A stretch of DNA of 64,000 bases from Serinibacter arcticus (GTDB lineage: Bacteria; Actinomycetota; Actinomycetes; Actinomycetales; Beutenbergiaceae): assembly GCF_004786095.1 (NCBI RefSeq), contig NZ_RHPJ01000002.1:434001-498000 (forward strand), in the 5' to 3' direction. Under the pieces are notes generated by a model, which saw nothing but the letters and a program-made list of their open reading frames with translations, did no database searches and had not been told where the DNA came from. Shown here piece after piece: positions 9,127 through 19,600 of this stretch. The translations under genes were made by a program, and so were the position numbers. The stretch's first letter is position 1. Each line of letters starts with the position of its first letter.

Positions 9127-9409
9127 CGTGCGCCCGGGGCAGATGTGACGGGACGGTGCGCGAACGCCCCGGGATGTCGCCGAAGCGCGCGTTCCACTCC
9201 GTGAGCGGCGGTGAACGGACGACGAACTCCCGGTGACCTGGATCACTCCGGCCGGGTTATGGTCGTTCCGTCATGTGAGACGGACGACGACGTCGTCCCA
9301 CGTGCGAAACCGGGCTCGCGTTCACCCGGGAGTTACCTGACCGACGTCGCGATGTCGTACGGCCGACCTAACGTGAGTTCGTTCCGGAAGTGTCTAGAGA
9401 GGTGATGTC
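9127..9409 (+). promoter_or_regulatory. Leader region of the SLH nuclease gene
   Basis: This is the spacer from the pgi terminator to the large nuclease gene. It should contain the promoter. A clear ribosome-binding site (GAGAGGTGA) lies just before ATG 9410. I see no convincing operator palindrome or riboswitch fold. An open frame at 9211-9405 is not supported by codon pattern. Confidence 0.4.
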
Positions 9410-12400
9410 ATGCGTTTGTGGGTTCGTCCCGCCGCAGTAGCAGGTGCTGCTGCCATTGCAATGACAGGGGTGGTGATCGCGCCGGGGACAGCTGTGGCAG
9501 CTGTCAGCGCGACCGCCCCCGTCGTGATCAACGAGGTCTACGGAGGAGGTGGGAACTCCGGAGCCCCGTACACGAACGACTTCGTCGAGCTGCGCAACAC
9601 GAGCGCCGCCGCCGTGAGCGTGGACGGCTGGTCGGTCCAGTACGCCTCCGCCGCCGGAACGGGCTGGAACGGTCGGATCAACCTCACCGGCTCGATCCCC
9701 GCCGGTGGGCTCTACCTGGTGGCCGGCGCGTCCGGTGGTGCGAACGGCGCCCCCCTCCCCGAGGCGCCGGCCTCGGGCGGCGTGAACATGTCCGCCACGA
9801 ACGGCAACGTCGCGCTGGTCAGCTCGACGAGCGCGCTGAGCTGCGCCGCTGCCGCGTGCGCGGCCGACGCCGCCGTCGTCGACCTGGTCGGATTCGGCAC
9901 GGGTGCCGCGTTCGCCGGCGCCGCCGCTCCGGCAGGAAGCAACACGACCTCGATCGCGCGTGACGAGGACGGCACCAACACGGCCAACAACGCGGCCGAC
10001 TTCACGGTCGGCGCACCGACACCCGCCGCCGGTTCCACCACGCCCCCCGAGGAGGAGACGCCCGAGCCCGGTGAGGTCCTGCCGATCGCCCAGGTGCGCG
10101 CCCTGACCTCCGGCACCGTCACCACGCGCGGCGTCGTGACCGCGGCCTACCCGGTCGGCGGCTTCAGCGGGTACGTCATCCAGACCCCCGGCACGGGCGG
10201 CGACAACGCGGGTCGCACCGTGTCGGACGCGATCTTCGTCTACTCGGCCGCCACCGTCGGTCAGGTCGAGATCGGCGACCACGTCCAGGTCACCGGCACC
10301 GTGGGTGAGTTCTTCGGTCTCAAGCAGATCTCCGTCGCCAGCAACGGCGCCCAGGTGCTGACCGACGAGGCCGCCCCGGTCGTCCCCGCCGCCGTCGAGC
10401 TGCCGGCCGTCGCGGACCGCGAGGCCTACGAGTCGATGCTCATCGCCCCTCAGGGCGACTTCACGATCTCCAACACGTACTCGACCAACCAGTACGGCGA
10501 GCTCGGTCTGGCGACCGGCACGACGCCGCTGGTGCAGCCGACGCAGGTCGGCCGCCCGGGCAGCCCGGAGGCGGCCGCGGCCGCCGCCGACAACGCCGCC
10601 CGCGCGATCGTCCTCGACGACGGCGCCACGACGAACTTCTTCAACAACCGCACCCAGACGCCGCCGTACATCTCCACGACGGAGCCGGTCATCGTCGGCG
10701 CGGCCGTCGAGTTCACCGACCCGGTGATCCTCGACTGGCGCAACGACGCGTGGAAGCTCAACCCCGTCAGCCAGGTCACCCCGGCCGACACCACCGCCTA
10801 CCCGGCGACGTTCGAGAACACGCGCACCGAGGGCCCGGACACGGTCGCCATCGGTGACGCCGACCTCGCGATCGCGTCGTTCAACGTGCTGAACTACTTC
10901 ACCACGCTCGGTGCGAACACCCCCGGCTGCACGTCGTACAAGGACCGCGACGGCAACCCCGTCACGGTCAACAGCGGCTGCGACCCGCGCGGTGCCTGGG
11001 GCGCCGCGGACCTCGAGCGTCAGCAGGGCAAGCTGGTCGACGCGATCAACGCCGTCGACGCCAGCGTCGTCGGCCTGATGGAGATCGAGAACTCGGCCCG
11101 TCTCGGCGAGACGGCCGACGAGGCCACCGCCACGCTCGTGGCCGCGCTCAACGCGGACGCCGGCTCGGCCAAGTGGGACTACGTCCCGTCCTCGGCCGAC
11201 CTGCCCGCCGCGTCCGGTCAGGACGTCATCACGAACGCGATCATCTTCCAGCCGGCCGAGGTCGTCGAGGAGGGCGCCGCGCGTGCGCTGGGCAACCAGA
11301 GCGCGTCCGGTCAGCCGTTCCAGAACGCCCGCGAGCCCATCGCGCAGGAGTTCGTCCCGGCCGACGGCGGCGAGAGCATTTTCGTCGTCGTCAACCACTT
11401 CAAGTCCAAGGGTTCGGCGGGTCCGCTCCCGGGCGACGCCGACGCCGGTGACGGCCAGAGCGCGTCGAACGCCTCGCGCGTGGCCCAGGCCACGGCGCTG
11501 CGCGACTGGCTGCCGACCGTGACCGAGCAGGGCGACGCCGTCGCGCTGCTGGGTGACTTCAACTCCTACGGCCTGGAGGACCCGCTCCAGGTCCTGTACA
11601 GCGACGGCTTCACGAACGTCGAGACCGCGTTCGACGGCGTCGGCTACTCCTACAGCTTCTCCGGCCTGTCCGGGTCGCTCGACCACGTGCTCCTCAACGA
11701 GGTCGCGCTCGAGCGCGCCACCGGTGCGGACATCTGGAACATCAACTCCGGCGAGTCCATCGCGCTGGAGTACAGCCGCTACCTCAACCACGGGACCGAC
11801 TTCTTCGCCGAGGGCCCGTACCGCTCCTCCGACCACGACCCCGTCATCGTCGGCCTCACGGCCGGTGACGACGTCGTCGTCCCCGAGGGCCCCGTCGACC
11901 TGTCGCTGCTGAACATCAACGACTTCCACGGCCGCATCGACGCCAACACGGTGAAGTTCGCCGGGACTGTCGAGCAGCAGCGCAAGGAGATCGAGGACGC
12001 CGACGGCGGCGCGCTCTTCCTGTCCGCCGGCGACAACATCGGTGCCTCGCTGTTCGCCTCGGCGATCGCCGGGGACCAGCCCACCATCGACGTGCTGAAC
12101 GCGCTCGAGCTGGCCGCCTCGGCGGTCGGCAACCACGAGTTCGACCAGGGTTACGACGACCTGGTCGACCGCGTCGTCGACGGTGGCGAGAACGCCGAGT
12201 TCGCCTACCTGGGTGCCAACGTGCGCCTGGCCGACGGCTCGCCGGCGCTGCCGGAGTACTCCATCCACGAGGTCAACGGCGTGAACGTCGCCGTCATCGG
12301 CGTCGTCACCGAGGAGACCCCCACCCTGGTCTCGCCCGACGGCATCACCGAGCTGACCTTCACCGACCCGGTCGAGGCGGTCAACCGCGTGGCCACCCAG

Positions 12401-14362
12401 CTCACCGACGGCGACCTCACCAACGGTGAGGCCGACGTCATCGTGGCCGAGTACCACGAGGGCGCCGGCGCCGGTCTCGTCGAGGGCTCGACCCTCGAGG
12501 AGGAGGTCGCCGACGGCGGCGCGTTCGCGGACATCGTCACGAAGACGAGTCCCGCGGTCGACGTCATCTTCACCGGTCACACGCACAAGCAGTACGCGTG
12601 GGACGCCCCCGTCACGGGTGAGGCGGGCAAGACCCGTCCGATCCTGCAGACCGGCAACTACGGCGAGTTCCTCGGCCGCATCGATCTCACCTACGACACC
12701 GACACGGATGAGGTCACGGCCTACACGGCTCGCAACGTCGCCCGCAGCACGACGGCGGACGCCGAGCTCGTGGCCGCGTTCCCGCGCGTCGCCGAGGTCA
12801 AGACGATCGTCGACGCCGCGCTCGCGAACGCGAACGCGGTCGGTTCGGTGGCCGTCGGTTCGGTCACGGCGGACATCACGTCCGCGTTCGGCGGCGGTTC
12901 CTACGTGGACGGTGTCTGGACGGGTGGCACGCGTGACAACCGCGCGGCCGAGTCCGCGCTGGGCAACCTGGTGGCCGACTCGCTCGTCAGCTCGCTGTCC
13001 TCCCCGGACCGCGGCGCGGCGACGATCGGTGTGGTCAACCCCGGCGGTCTGCGGGCCGAGCTGCTCAAGGGCGACGACAGCCTCATCACCTACGCCGAGG
13101 CCAACGCGGTCCTGCCGTTCGTGAACAACCTGTCCACCACGACGCTGACGGGTGCGCAGTTCAAGACGCTGCTCGAGCAGCAGTGGCAGACGAACGCCGA
13201 CGGCACGATCCCGTCGCGTCCGTACCTCCAGCTCGGCCTGTCGGAGAACGTGTCGTACACGTTCGACGCCACGCAGACGCTGAACAACCGGATCACGTCC
13301 ATCACCATCGACGGCGCGCCGATCGACCTGGCGGCCGAGTACCGCATCGGGACGTTCTCGTTCCTCGTGGCCGGTGGCGACAACTTCCGGATCTTCACGC
13401 AGGGCAAGGACACGCGCGACTCGGGTCTCATCGACCGCGACGCGTGGATCAGCTTCCTGGGTGACAGCTCGCCGATCTCGCCCGACTTCGCCCGCCGCGC
13501 GGTGCAGGTTCCGGCGATCGCGCCGGTCAAGGCGGGAACGGACCTGACGGTCCCCGTCGGCCAGCTCAACCTGACGTCGCTCGGTTCGCCCGAGAACACG
13601 ACGGTGACGGCGACGCTCGGCGACGTCGAGCTGGGCTCCTTCCCGGTGGCGACCGGGTCGACCACGATCACCGCGCAGGTGCCCCGCACCCTCGCGGCCG
13701 GCGTGTACGACCTCGTCGTGACGGCGGCGCCCTCGGGCACGACCGTCCAGGTGCCGGTGACCGTCACGGCCGGCGACCCCTCGCCGTTCGCGGACGTGCC
13801 GTTCGAGCTGCAGTTCTCCGAGGACATCCTGTGGGCCTTCGAGAACGGCATCACGACGGGCTGGCCCGAGGCGGACGGTTCGGTCACCTACCGCCCGCTC
13901 GAGGACATCAACCGCGACGCGATGGCGGCGTTCCTCTACCGCCTCGCCAAGCCCGTGGACTACACGGCGCCGACGACCTCGCCGTTCTCGGACGTCGACA
14001 CGAGCAACCAGTTCTACACGGAGATCGCGTGGCTCTACGACGCGAAGATCTCCACGGGCTGGGTGCAGGCGGACGGGACGCGTCAGTTCCGACCGCTCGA
14101 GCCGATCAACCGAGACGCGATGGCGGCGTTCATCTACCGCCTCGCGAAGGAGCCGACGTGGGAGGCCCCCGCGACGTCGCCGTTCACGGACGTCGTGCCC
14201 GGCACACAGTTCTACGCGGAGATCACGTGGCTGGCCGACCAGGGCATCACGACCGGATGGGTCGGCAACGACGGGACGCGTCAGTTCCAGCCGCTGTCCC
14301 CGATCCACCGTGACGCGATGGCCGCGTTCCTCCACCGCTACAGCAAGCTCGACCTGGGCTGA
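9410..14362 (+). CDS. Secreted ExeM/NucH-type nuclease fused to 5'-nucleotidase, SLH-anchored
   Basis: This is a 1650-residue surface enzyme. A signal peptide ends near residue 30 (TAVA). A lamin-tail-like domain follows at about 35-190, then an OB-like domain at about 225-340. An endonuclease/exonuclease/phosphatase domain spans about 485-815 (ASFNVLNYF, MEIENS, NHFKSKG, LGDFNSYG, SSDHDP). A metallophosphoesterase domain spans about 830-1060 (NDFHGRID, AGDNIG, GNHEFDQG, TGHTHKQ). Next come a 5'-nucleotidase C-terminal domain at about 1140-1355 (NPGGLRAELLKG) and three SLH repeats at 1460-1650. It should cut extracellular DNA and then dephosphorylate the nucleotides on the cell surface, recovering phosphate and nucleosides. 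The SLH repeats should bind a cell-wall polymer. Confidence 0.92.
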   Translation: MRLWVRPAAVAGAAAIAMTGVVIAPGTAVAAVSATAPVVINEVYGGGGNSGAPYTNDFVELRNTSAAAVSVDGWSVQYASAAGTGWNGRINLTGSIPAGGLYLVAGASGGANGAPLPEAPASGGVNMSATNGNVALVSSTSALSCAAAACAADAAVVDLVGFGTGAAFAGAAAPAGSNTTSIARDEDGTNTANNAADFTVGAPTPAAGSTTPPEEETPEPGEVLPIAQVRALTSGTVTTRGVVTAAYPVGGFSGYVIQTPGTGGDNAGRTVSDAIFVYSAATVGQVEIGDHVQVTGTVGEFFGLKQISVASNGAQVLTDEAAPVVPAAVELPAVADREAYESMLIAPQGDFTISNTYSTNQYGELGLATGTTPLVQPTQVGRPGSPEAAAAAADNAARAIVLDDGATTNFFNNRTQTPPYISTTEPVIVGAAVEFTDPVILDWRNDAWKLNPVSQVTPADTTAYPATFENTRTEGPDTVAIGDADLAIASFNVLNYFTTLGANTPGCTSYKDRDGNPVTVNSGCDPRGAWGAADLERQQGKLVDAINAVDASVVGLMEIENSARLGETADEATATLVAALNADAGSAKWDYVPSSADLPAASGQDVITNAIIFQPAEVVEEGAARALGNQSASGQPFQNAREPIAQEFVPADGGESIFVVVNHFKSKGSAGPLPGDADAGDGQSASNASRVAQATALRDWLPTVTEQGDAVALLGDFNSYGLEDPLQVLYSDGFTNVETAFDGVGYSYSFSGLSGSLDHVLLNEVALERATGADIWNINSGESIALEYSRYLNHGTDFFAEGPYRSSDHDPVIVGLTAGDDVVVPEGPVDLSLLNINDFHGRIDANTVKFAGTVEQQRKEIEDADGGALFLSAGDNIGASLFASAIAGDQPTIDVLNALELAASAVGNHEFDQGYDDLVDRVVDGGENAEFAYLGANVRLADGSPALPEYSIHEVNGVNVAVIGVVTEETPTLVSPDGITELTFTDPVEAVNRVATQLTDGDLTNGEADVIVAEYHEGAGAGLVEGSTLEEEVADGGAFADIVTKTSPAVDVIFTGHTHKQYAWDAPVTGEAGKTRPILQTGNYGEFLGRIDLTYDTDTDEVTAYTARNVARSTTADAELVAAFPRVAEVKTIVDAALANANAVGSVAVGSVTADITSAFGGGSYVDGVWTGGTRDNRAAESALGNLVADSLVSSLSSPDRGAATIGVVNPGGLRAELLKGDDSLITYAEANAVLPFVNNLSTTTLTGAQFKTLLEQQWQTNADGTIPSRPYLQLGLSENVSYTFDATQTLNNRITSITIDGAPIDLAAEYRIGTFSFLVAGGDNFRIFTQGKDTRDSGLIDRDAWISFLGDSSPISPDFARRAVQVPAIAPVKAGTDLTVPVGQLNLTSLGSPENTTVTATLGDVELGSFPVATGSTTITAQVPRTLAAGVYDLVVTAAPSGTTVQVPVTVTAGDPSPFADVPFELQFSEDILWAFENGITTGWPEADGSVTYRPLEDINRDAMAAFLYRLAKPVDYTAPTTSPFSDVDTSNQFYTEIAWLYDAKISTGWVQADGTRQFRPLEPINRDAMAAFIYRLAKEPTWEAPATSPFTDVVPGTQFYAEITWLADQGITTGWVGNDGTRQFQPLSPIHRDAMAAFLHRYSKLDLG

Positions 14363-14398
14363 GCGTTGAGCGCGTGAGCGCCTAGCACCACGCACGTC

Positions 14399-14436
14399 CA
14401 GCAGCCCCGTCCCTCATCCGAGGGGCGGGGCTGCTG
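14399..14436 (+). terminator. Terminator after SLH nuclease
   Basis: CAGCAGCCCC pairs perfectly with GGGGCTGCTG, with an inner CCCTC/GAGGG stem. It begins 37 bases after the stop codon. Confidence 0.85.
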
Positions 14437-14522
14437 CGTGCCCGCCCACGCCTCCGCCCCGGCGCCCGGTGCCCGCACCGGCCGCGCCCGCCGTCCCGCC
14501 CGCCCCGCCCACCCCTCAGCCC

Positions 14523-14586
14523 CCGCCGAGAACGTCCTGGCTCGGGTTCCGGGGCGCCGTCGCGCGACCTCGGACGTTCTCGGCGG
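14523..14586. repeat. Dispersed intergenic palindrome, copy 1
   Basis: The outer arms CCGCCGAGAACGTCC and GGACGTTCTCGGCGG are perfectly complementary, about 34 bases apart. Pairing in the interior is weaker than in the other copies. The right arm read on the opposite strand, CCGAGAACGTCCGAGGTCGCG, matches the half-consensus of copies at 37.2, 37.3, 38.4 and 46.0 kb. It lies between convergent genes. Confidence 0.85.
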
Positions 14587-14627
14587 GGTGTTCCGAGTCC
14601 AGTCGCAGCCGCGCCGGGTCGGGGCCC

Positions 14628-14755
14628 CGAGTTCGGGCTTTCGTGTCGAGTTCGGGGTTCTCCATCGAGTTCGGGGACGCGAATCCGCGAGTTCGGGGTT
14701 TGTCGCCGAGTTCGGATGGCTGGGCCCCGAACTCGGCGCGAACCCCCGAACTCGG
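14628..14755. repeat. Iterated CGAGTTCGG(GG) motif array
   Basis: Five direct copies of CGAGTTCGG start at 14628, 14647, 14666, 14688 and 14707, most extending to CGAGTTCGGGG. Two inverted copies (CCCCGAACTCGG) start at 14725 and 14744. Spacing is about 19-22 bases. The fifth and sixth form a perfect 11-bp hairpin (14705-14737). The array is noncoding and lies between the SLH nuclease and the TetR gene. Its function is unknown. Confidence 0.85.
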
Positions 14756-14778
14756 CAGCTGGGCCGGGTGGCGGTCGG

Positions 14779-14850
14779 TGAGTCGGCGAGGCGGTGAGTC
14801 GGCGAGGCGGCGAGTCGGCGACTCGACGAGGCGGCGACTCGACGAGGCGG
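14779..14850. repeat. 16-bp tandem repeat
   Basis: There are two perfect units of TGAGTCGGCGAGGCGG, an eight-base partial unit, then two perfect units of the variant CGACTCGACGAGGCGG. The tract directly abuts the terminator of the leftward TetR gene. It is noncoding. Confidence 0.85.
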
Positions 14851-14878
14851 CGCCCAGTGGGGAGACCCACCGGGCGCC
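14849..14878 (-). terminator. Terminator of the TetR gene
   Basis: GGCGCCC-A-GTGGG pairs with CCCAC-C-GGGCGCC across a four-base GAGA loop, 30 bases after the leftward stop at 14908. Confidence 0.85.
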
Positions 14879-14907
14879 GTCATCGTCTGCGGCGTGGGCG
14901 CCCCCGA

Positions 14908-15474
14908 TCAGGCGGTAAGGAGCGCGGCGTCGATCAGGGTCTCGGCCGCGGCGCGGGCGTGGATGGCGGCGTCGGGAAGCCCGCTGATCGCCGCCGTCGT
15001 CTGGGCGCCCTCGGCGAGCAGCGCGAGCTGGGCCGCCAGCACCGGCGAGGCGCCCATCTCGGCGACGAGCGCTCCGACGTAGTGCTGAAAGGCCAGCTTC
15101 TGCTCGCGTGCCGCGGCCGCGACCTCGGACGACACCGCCCCGAGCTCGCCGAACGCGTTGATGAAGCCGCAGCCCCGGAAGTCGTCGGTCCGGAACCAGG
15201 CGTCGAGGAAGTCGTACACGGCCAAGAGCTTCGCGCGCGGTCCCTCCGCGGACGCCGCGGCGGCCGCGATGCCGGAGTCCCAGATCGCGCCGCGGTGGTG
15301 CAGCACCTCGATGAGGAGCGCGTCCTTGGAGGCGAACTGCGCGTAGAGCCGCTTGAGCGGGACGCCGGACTCCGCCCGCACGGCGTCCATCCCCACGGCC
15401 TGGATGCCGCGTCGGTAGAAGAGCCGATCGGCTGCCTGCACGATGCGGTCGTGGTCGCTCGCGGTGGTGGTCAT
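14908..15474 (-). CDS. TetR/AcrR-family transcriptional regulator
   Basis: This is a 188-residue one-component repressor. The N-terminal TetR helix-turn-helix is clear at about residues 8-50 (IVQAADRLFYRRGIQAVGMD, then LKRLYAQFASKDALL). The C-terminal ligand-binding part contains GCGFINAFGEL, a stretch common in the TetR_C group that includes regulators of oxidoreductase and hydrolase genes. It is divergent from the alpha/beta hydrolase 15588-16415. Two identical-type palindromes lie in the shared spacer, so it very probably represses itself and the hydrolase until an unknown ligand binds. Confidence 0.92.
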   Translation of the reverse strand: MTTTASDHDRIVQAADRLFYRRGIQAVGMDAVRAESGVPLKRLYAQFASKDALLIEVLHHRGAIWDSGIAAAAASAEGPRAKLLAVYDFLDAWFRTDDFRGCGFINAFGELGAVSSEVAAAAREQKLAFQHYVGALVAEMGASPVLAAQLALLAEGAQTTAAISGLPDAAIHARAAAETLIDAALLTA

Positions 15475-15512
15475 GCGTCGGTCCTCCTGTCGGCGATCAA
15501 CGGGCTTGCGCT

Positions 15513-15528
15513 GAGAACGTTCGTTCTC
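15513..15528. promoter_or_regulatory. TetR operator 1
   Basis: GAGAACGTTCGTTCTC is a 16-base palindrome with seven-base arms, GAGAACG and CGTTCTC. It lies 39 bases from the TetR start and matches a second site 34 bases away (centre to centre) in the same divergent spacer. Confidence 0.85.
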
Positions 15529-15536
15529 TAGTGTAG

Positions 15537-16415
<879 letters not shown>

Positions 16416-16435
16416 CGCGCGGAGGTCGATCCCCC

Positions 16436-16465
16436 GCCGGCACCCGCAGCAGCGAGGGTGCCGGC
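16436..16465 (+). terminator. Hairpin after hydrolase gene
   Basis: GCCGGCACCC pairs with GGGTGCCGGC around a ten-base loop, 20 bases after the stop. A second hairpin follows shortly. Confidence 0.75.
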
Positions 16466-16477
16466 CCCCAGACCAGC

Positions 16478-16507
16478 GGCGCCCGGTGGCTCGTCCCTCC
16501 GGGCGCC
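16478..16507 (+). terminator. Second hairpin after hydrolase gene
   Basis: GGCGCCCGG pairs with CCGGGCGCC around a twelve-base loop. Together with 16436-16465 it makes a tandem terminator. Confidence 0.7.
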
Positions 16508-16576
16508 GTTGCCGTACCCGGGTAAGGGGAGGTCGGGTTACCGTGGTCGGGACGATCGAGTCGCACGCCGTCGTGC

Positions 16577-16596
16577 CTCTCGAGCCCCCTCGAGAG
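16577..16596 (+). promoter_or_regulatory. Stem-loop covering the ribosome-binding site
   Basis: CTCTCGAG-CCCC-CTCGAGAG is a perfect eight-bp stem. Its right arm supplies GAGAG of the GAGAGGAC ribosome-binding site for the gene at 16607. Folding would hide the ribosome-binding site. Whether this is regulatory is inference. Confidence 0.55.
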
Positions 16597-16606
16597 GACG
16601 ACGCCG

Positions 16607-19600
16607 ATGACCGCCGCCCGACCCCGACCGACCGGTGATCGCCGGTGCCGCCGCGGCCGCGGACTCGCCGTCGTCGCTGTGGCGGCGCTCGCCGCCACCA
16701 CCGCCCTCTTGGCTGTTCCGGCGAGCGCCGAGCCCGAGGCCTGGGGTGACGGCTGGACCGTGGAGCGCGTCGGTGAGGCGTACGAGGTGACGGTCGAGCT
16801 CGACGGTCCGCTCGAGATCCGCGCGGCCGCACCGGCGGTCATGGTCGACGGCGAGGAGGTGGGCGTCGCCGTCGTCTCCGAGGACGGCGCGACCCTCACG
16901 ACGGTGACGGACGACCCGGCCGTCCTACAGGCCGCCGACATCGAGGCCGGGTGGTCCGGTGAGGGCGGCCTGACGACCGATGCTGCTCGTGCCTCGGTGG
17001 TGCGCGATCCCGACGCGGCCACGCAGGCCCGACCGTTCGCCGAGGTGGATCCCGATCGGATGACCTACGACATCGCGACGTTGGACTACGACCTCGGGCC
17101 GCAGGTCCCGCTCCGAGGCATCCCCGGTCGGATGGGTGAGCTTGCCGCCCAGGTCACCTACCCCGTCAATGCCGCCGGACGGCGGCCAGTCGTGATGATC
17201 GCGCACGGCCGAGGTCCCATCTGCACCACCGCCGACAGCGGGGTCGCCGTCGAGACGCAGTCGTACCCGTGCGCCCTCGACGAGGCGGAGGTCGCGGCGC
17301 AGACGGGGTTCGCGTCGCTCGCCACGGATCTCGCTGAGGACGGCTACGTCGTCGTCGCGATGCGGACCAACGCCGTCGCGGCGTGGGACGCCTCCGTTCC
17401 CGACCGCGGGGCGGCGGCTCGCGCCGGTCAGATCCTCGCCCACCTCGATCTGCTCGCGCGGGTGGAGGCGGGAACGGCGGAGGGCGGTGCGCCGGTCGTG
17501 CTGCGGGGGAAGGTCGATCTTTCCGACATCGGACTCCTCGGCCACTCGCGCGGAGGCGAGGCGGTCGTCCGGGCGACGCAGCTCGCGGCGATCGAGGGGC
17601 GCTCGGGTATCCGGTCGGTGATGCTGCTGGCGCCGACCGACATGGGGCGGCTCACGCTGCCCGACGTGCCGACCTACACGATGCTGCCCTACTGCGACGG
17701 CGATCTGGTCACGCTCCAGGGGCAGCACTACTACGAGGACTCGCGCTACGCGTTCGACGATGACGTGCTCCGGGCGACGAGCCTCGTGATGGGCGCCAAC
17801 CACAACTACTTCAACTCCGCCCTACCGGGGGGCGAGCTCCCCGACCCGATCCGCGATGACCTGCCTCTACCTTGGGTGGGAGATGACTGGGACCGACAGA
17901 TCGCGGCGAAGGCACCCGTCGACCCCGCCTGCTCGCGCGACGGCGACGGCGACGGCGACGTGGTCGGGTCGGAGAGGCTGACCGCCCAGGAGCAGGTCGA
18001 CGTCCGGGACCGGTTCGCGTCCGCGTGGTTCCGGCTCACACTGGGCGCGGAGGCCGGGTTGCTCGACCTGTTCGACGGTTCGGACCACGTCCCGCAGGAG
18101 CTGCTGGCGTCGGGCGTCGAGGTGACCACGGTTGCGACGATGCCGAGGAGCGCGAGGGTCGACCTGGCTCCGATGACGGCGGCGTCGTCCGCCGTCGCAC
18201 CGATCGGCGGTGCAACGGCGCGGATCTGCGCCTCGCTCCCGGGGACTCCGGCCGCGGCGTCGCTGCCCGCCTGTGCCGACGTGCCGCCCAGCCGGGCGCC
18301 GCACTGGGCGCCGACCCTCAACGTGCTGTCGACACCTGCGGGTCGGATGCTCGACTTGCGCTGGACCTCGACGGGCGGGGGTATTCGGATCAGGTTGCCG
18401 CAACCTGTTGACGCCCGGGCCTACGAGGCCCTCTCGTTCCGTGCGGCCCTTGCCCCGGACAGCACGAGCGTCCCGCGTATGCGCGTCATCGTCTCGGATA
18501 CCGCGGGGAACGAGGCCGTCCTCGCGGACGCCTCGCTGGACGCGGCCCTGCAGCCGCTACCCGGTCGAGCGGCGCCGATGGCCAAGACGCTGCTGCGGAC
18601 GGTCCGGCTCCCGGTCGACCTGCCGCCCGGATCGGCGGTCGATCTCAGTCGGATCGCGGAGGTCCGCCTCGAGGGAACGAGCTCCACGGGCGCGGTGCTC
18701 GTCTCCGACGTCGCCCTCTCGACTCCGGATGTCGGAGGTCCGAACGGGCAGGCCCTGCCGCAGCTCCGGCTCCAGGAGCTCGAAGTCAGGGAGGGGAATG
18801 GTCCTGGCATCGCGCTCGTCCCGGTCCGACTCGCCTCCCCAGCGCCCGTCCCGGTGACGGCCTCGGTCGAGACCGTGACCGAGCGAGGCCCCGACGCGCA
18901 ACCTGCCGTGCGCACCGTGACCTTCGAACCGGGCCAGACCTGTGCCGTTCTGGCGGTGGCGCTCGTCGGTGATCGCTTGGAGTCGCCAGCCGCGCGACGA
19001 GCCGTGGTCGTCAGCGCGGCAGAGGTCGAGGGAGCGGTCGGGGCGGTGCCCTGGACCCTGCTCACCGTCCTCGAGGACGACGGCGCGCCAGCGACACGGA
19101 CGAGGCCCGCAATCCCGCCGCTCCCCCCCGAGACGGCGATCCGCACCGACCCGTGCGGGCGCACCTCGGGTGAGCTGTTCCGGGACGTCCCGACCGGGAT
19201 GCTGTTCCACGAGTCGATGGCGTGGCTCGCCGTGACCGGCGTGACGACGGGCTGGAGCACGCCCTCGGGTCCGGAGTACCGGCCGCTCACCCCGGTCGCT
19301 CGCGATGCCATGGCAGCGTTCCTCTACCGCTTCGCCGGGTCGCCCGCCTACACCCCGCCGTCCACGAGCCCGTTCGTCGACGTCGCGACGACCAACGTCT
19401 ACTACAAGGAGATCGCCTGGCTCAGGGAACGCGGGATCTCCACCGGCTGGGAGACGGCCGCCGGTCGAGAGTTCCGCCCGTACGAGGCGGTGGCGCGTGA
19501 CGCGATGGCCGCCTTCCTGTACCGGTTCGCCGGCAGCCCCACCTTCCAGGCGCCGACGGCCTCACCGTTCGCTGATGTGCTCACCGACCAGCAGCACTTC

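Noticed and set aside
7270-9246. Upstream extension of the NCS2 permease frame
   Set aside because: It lies antisense to pgi and shows no family similarity before ATG 7269.
9368-14395. A 1675-codon open frame on the minus strand opposite the SLH nuclease
   Set aside because: It is Arg/Val/Asp-rich low-complexity sequence, as expected from the antisense of high-GC codons. The plus-strand gene has clear domains.
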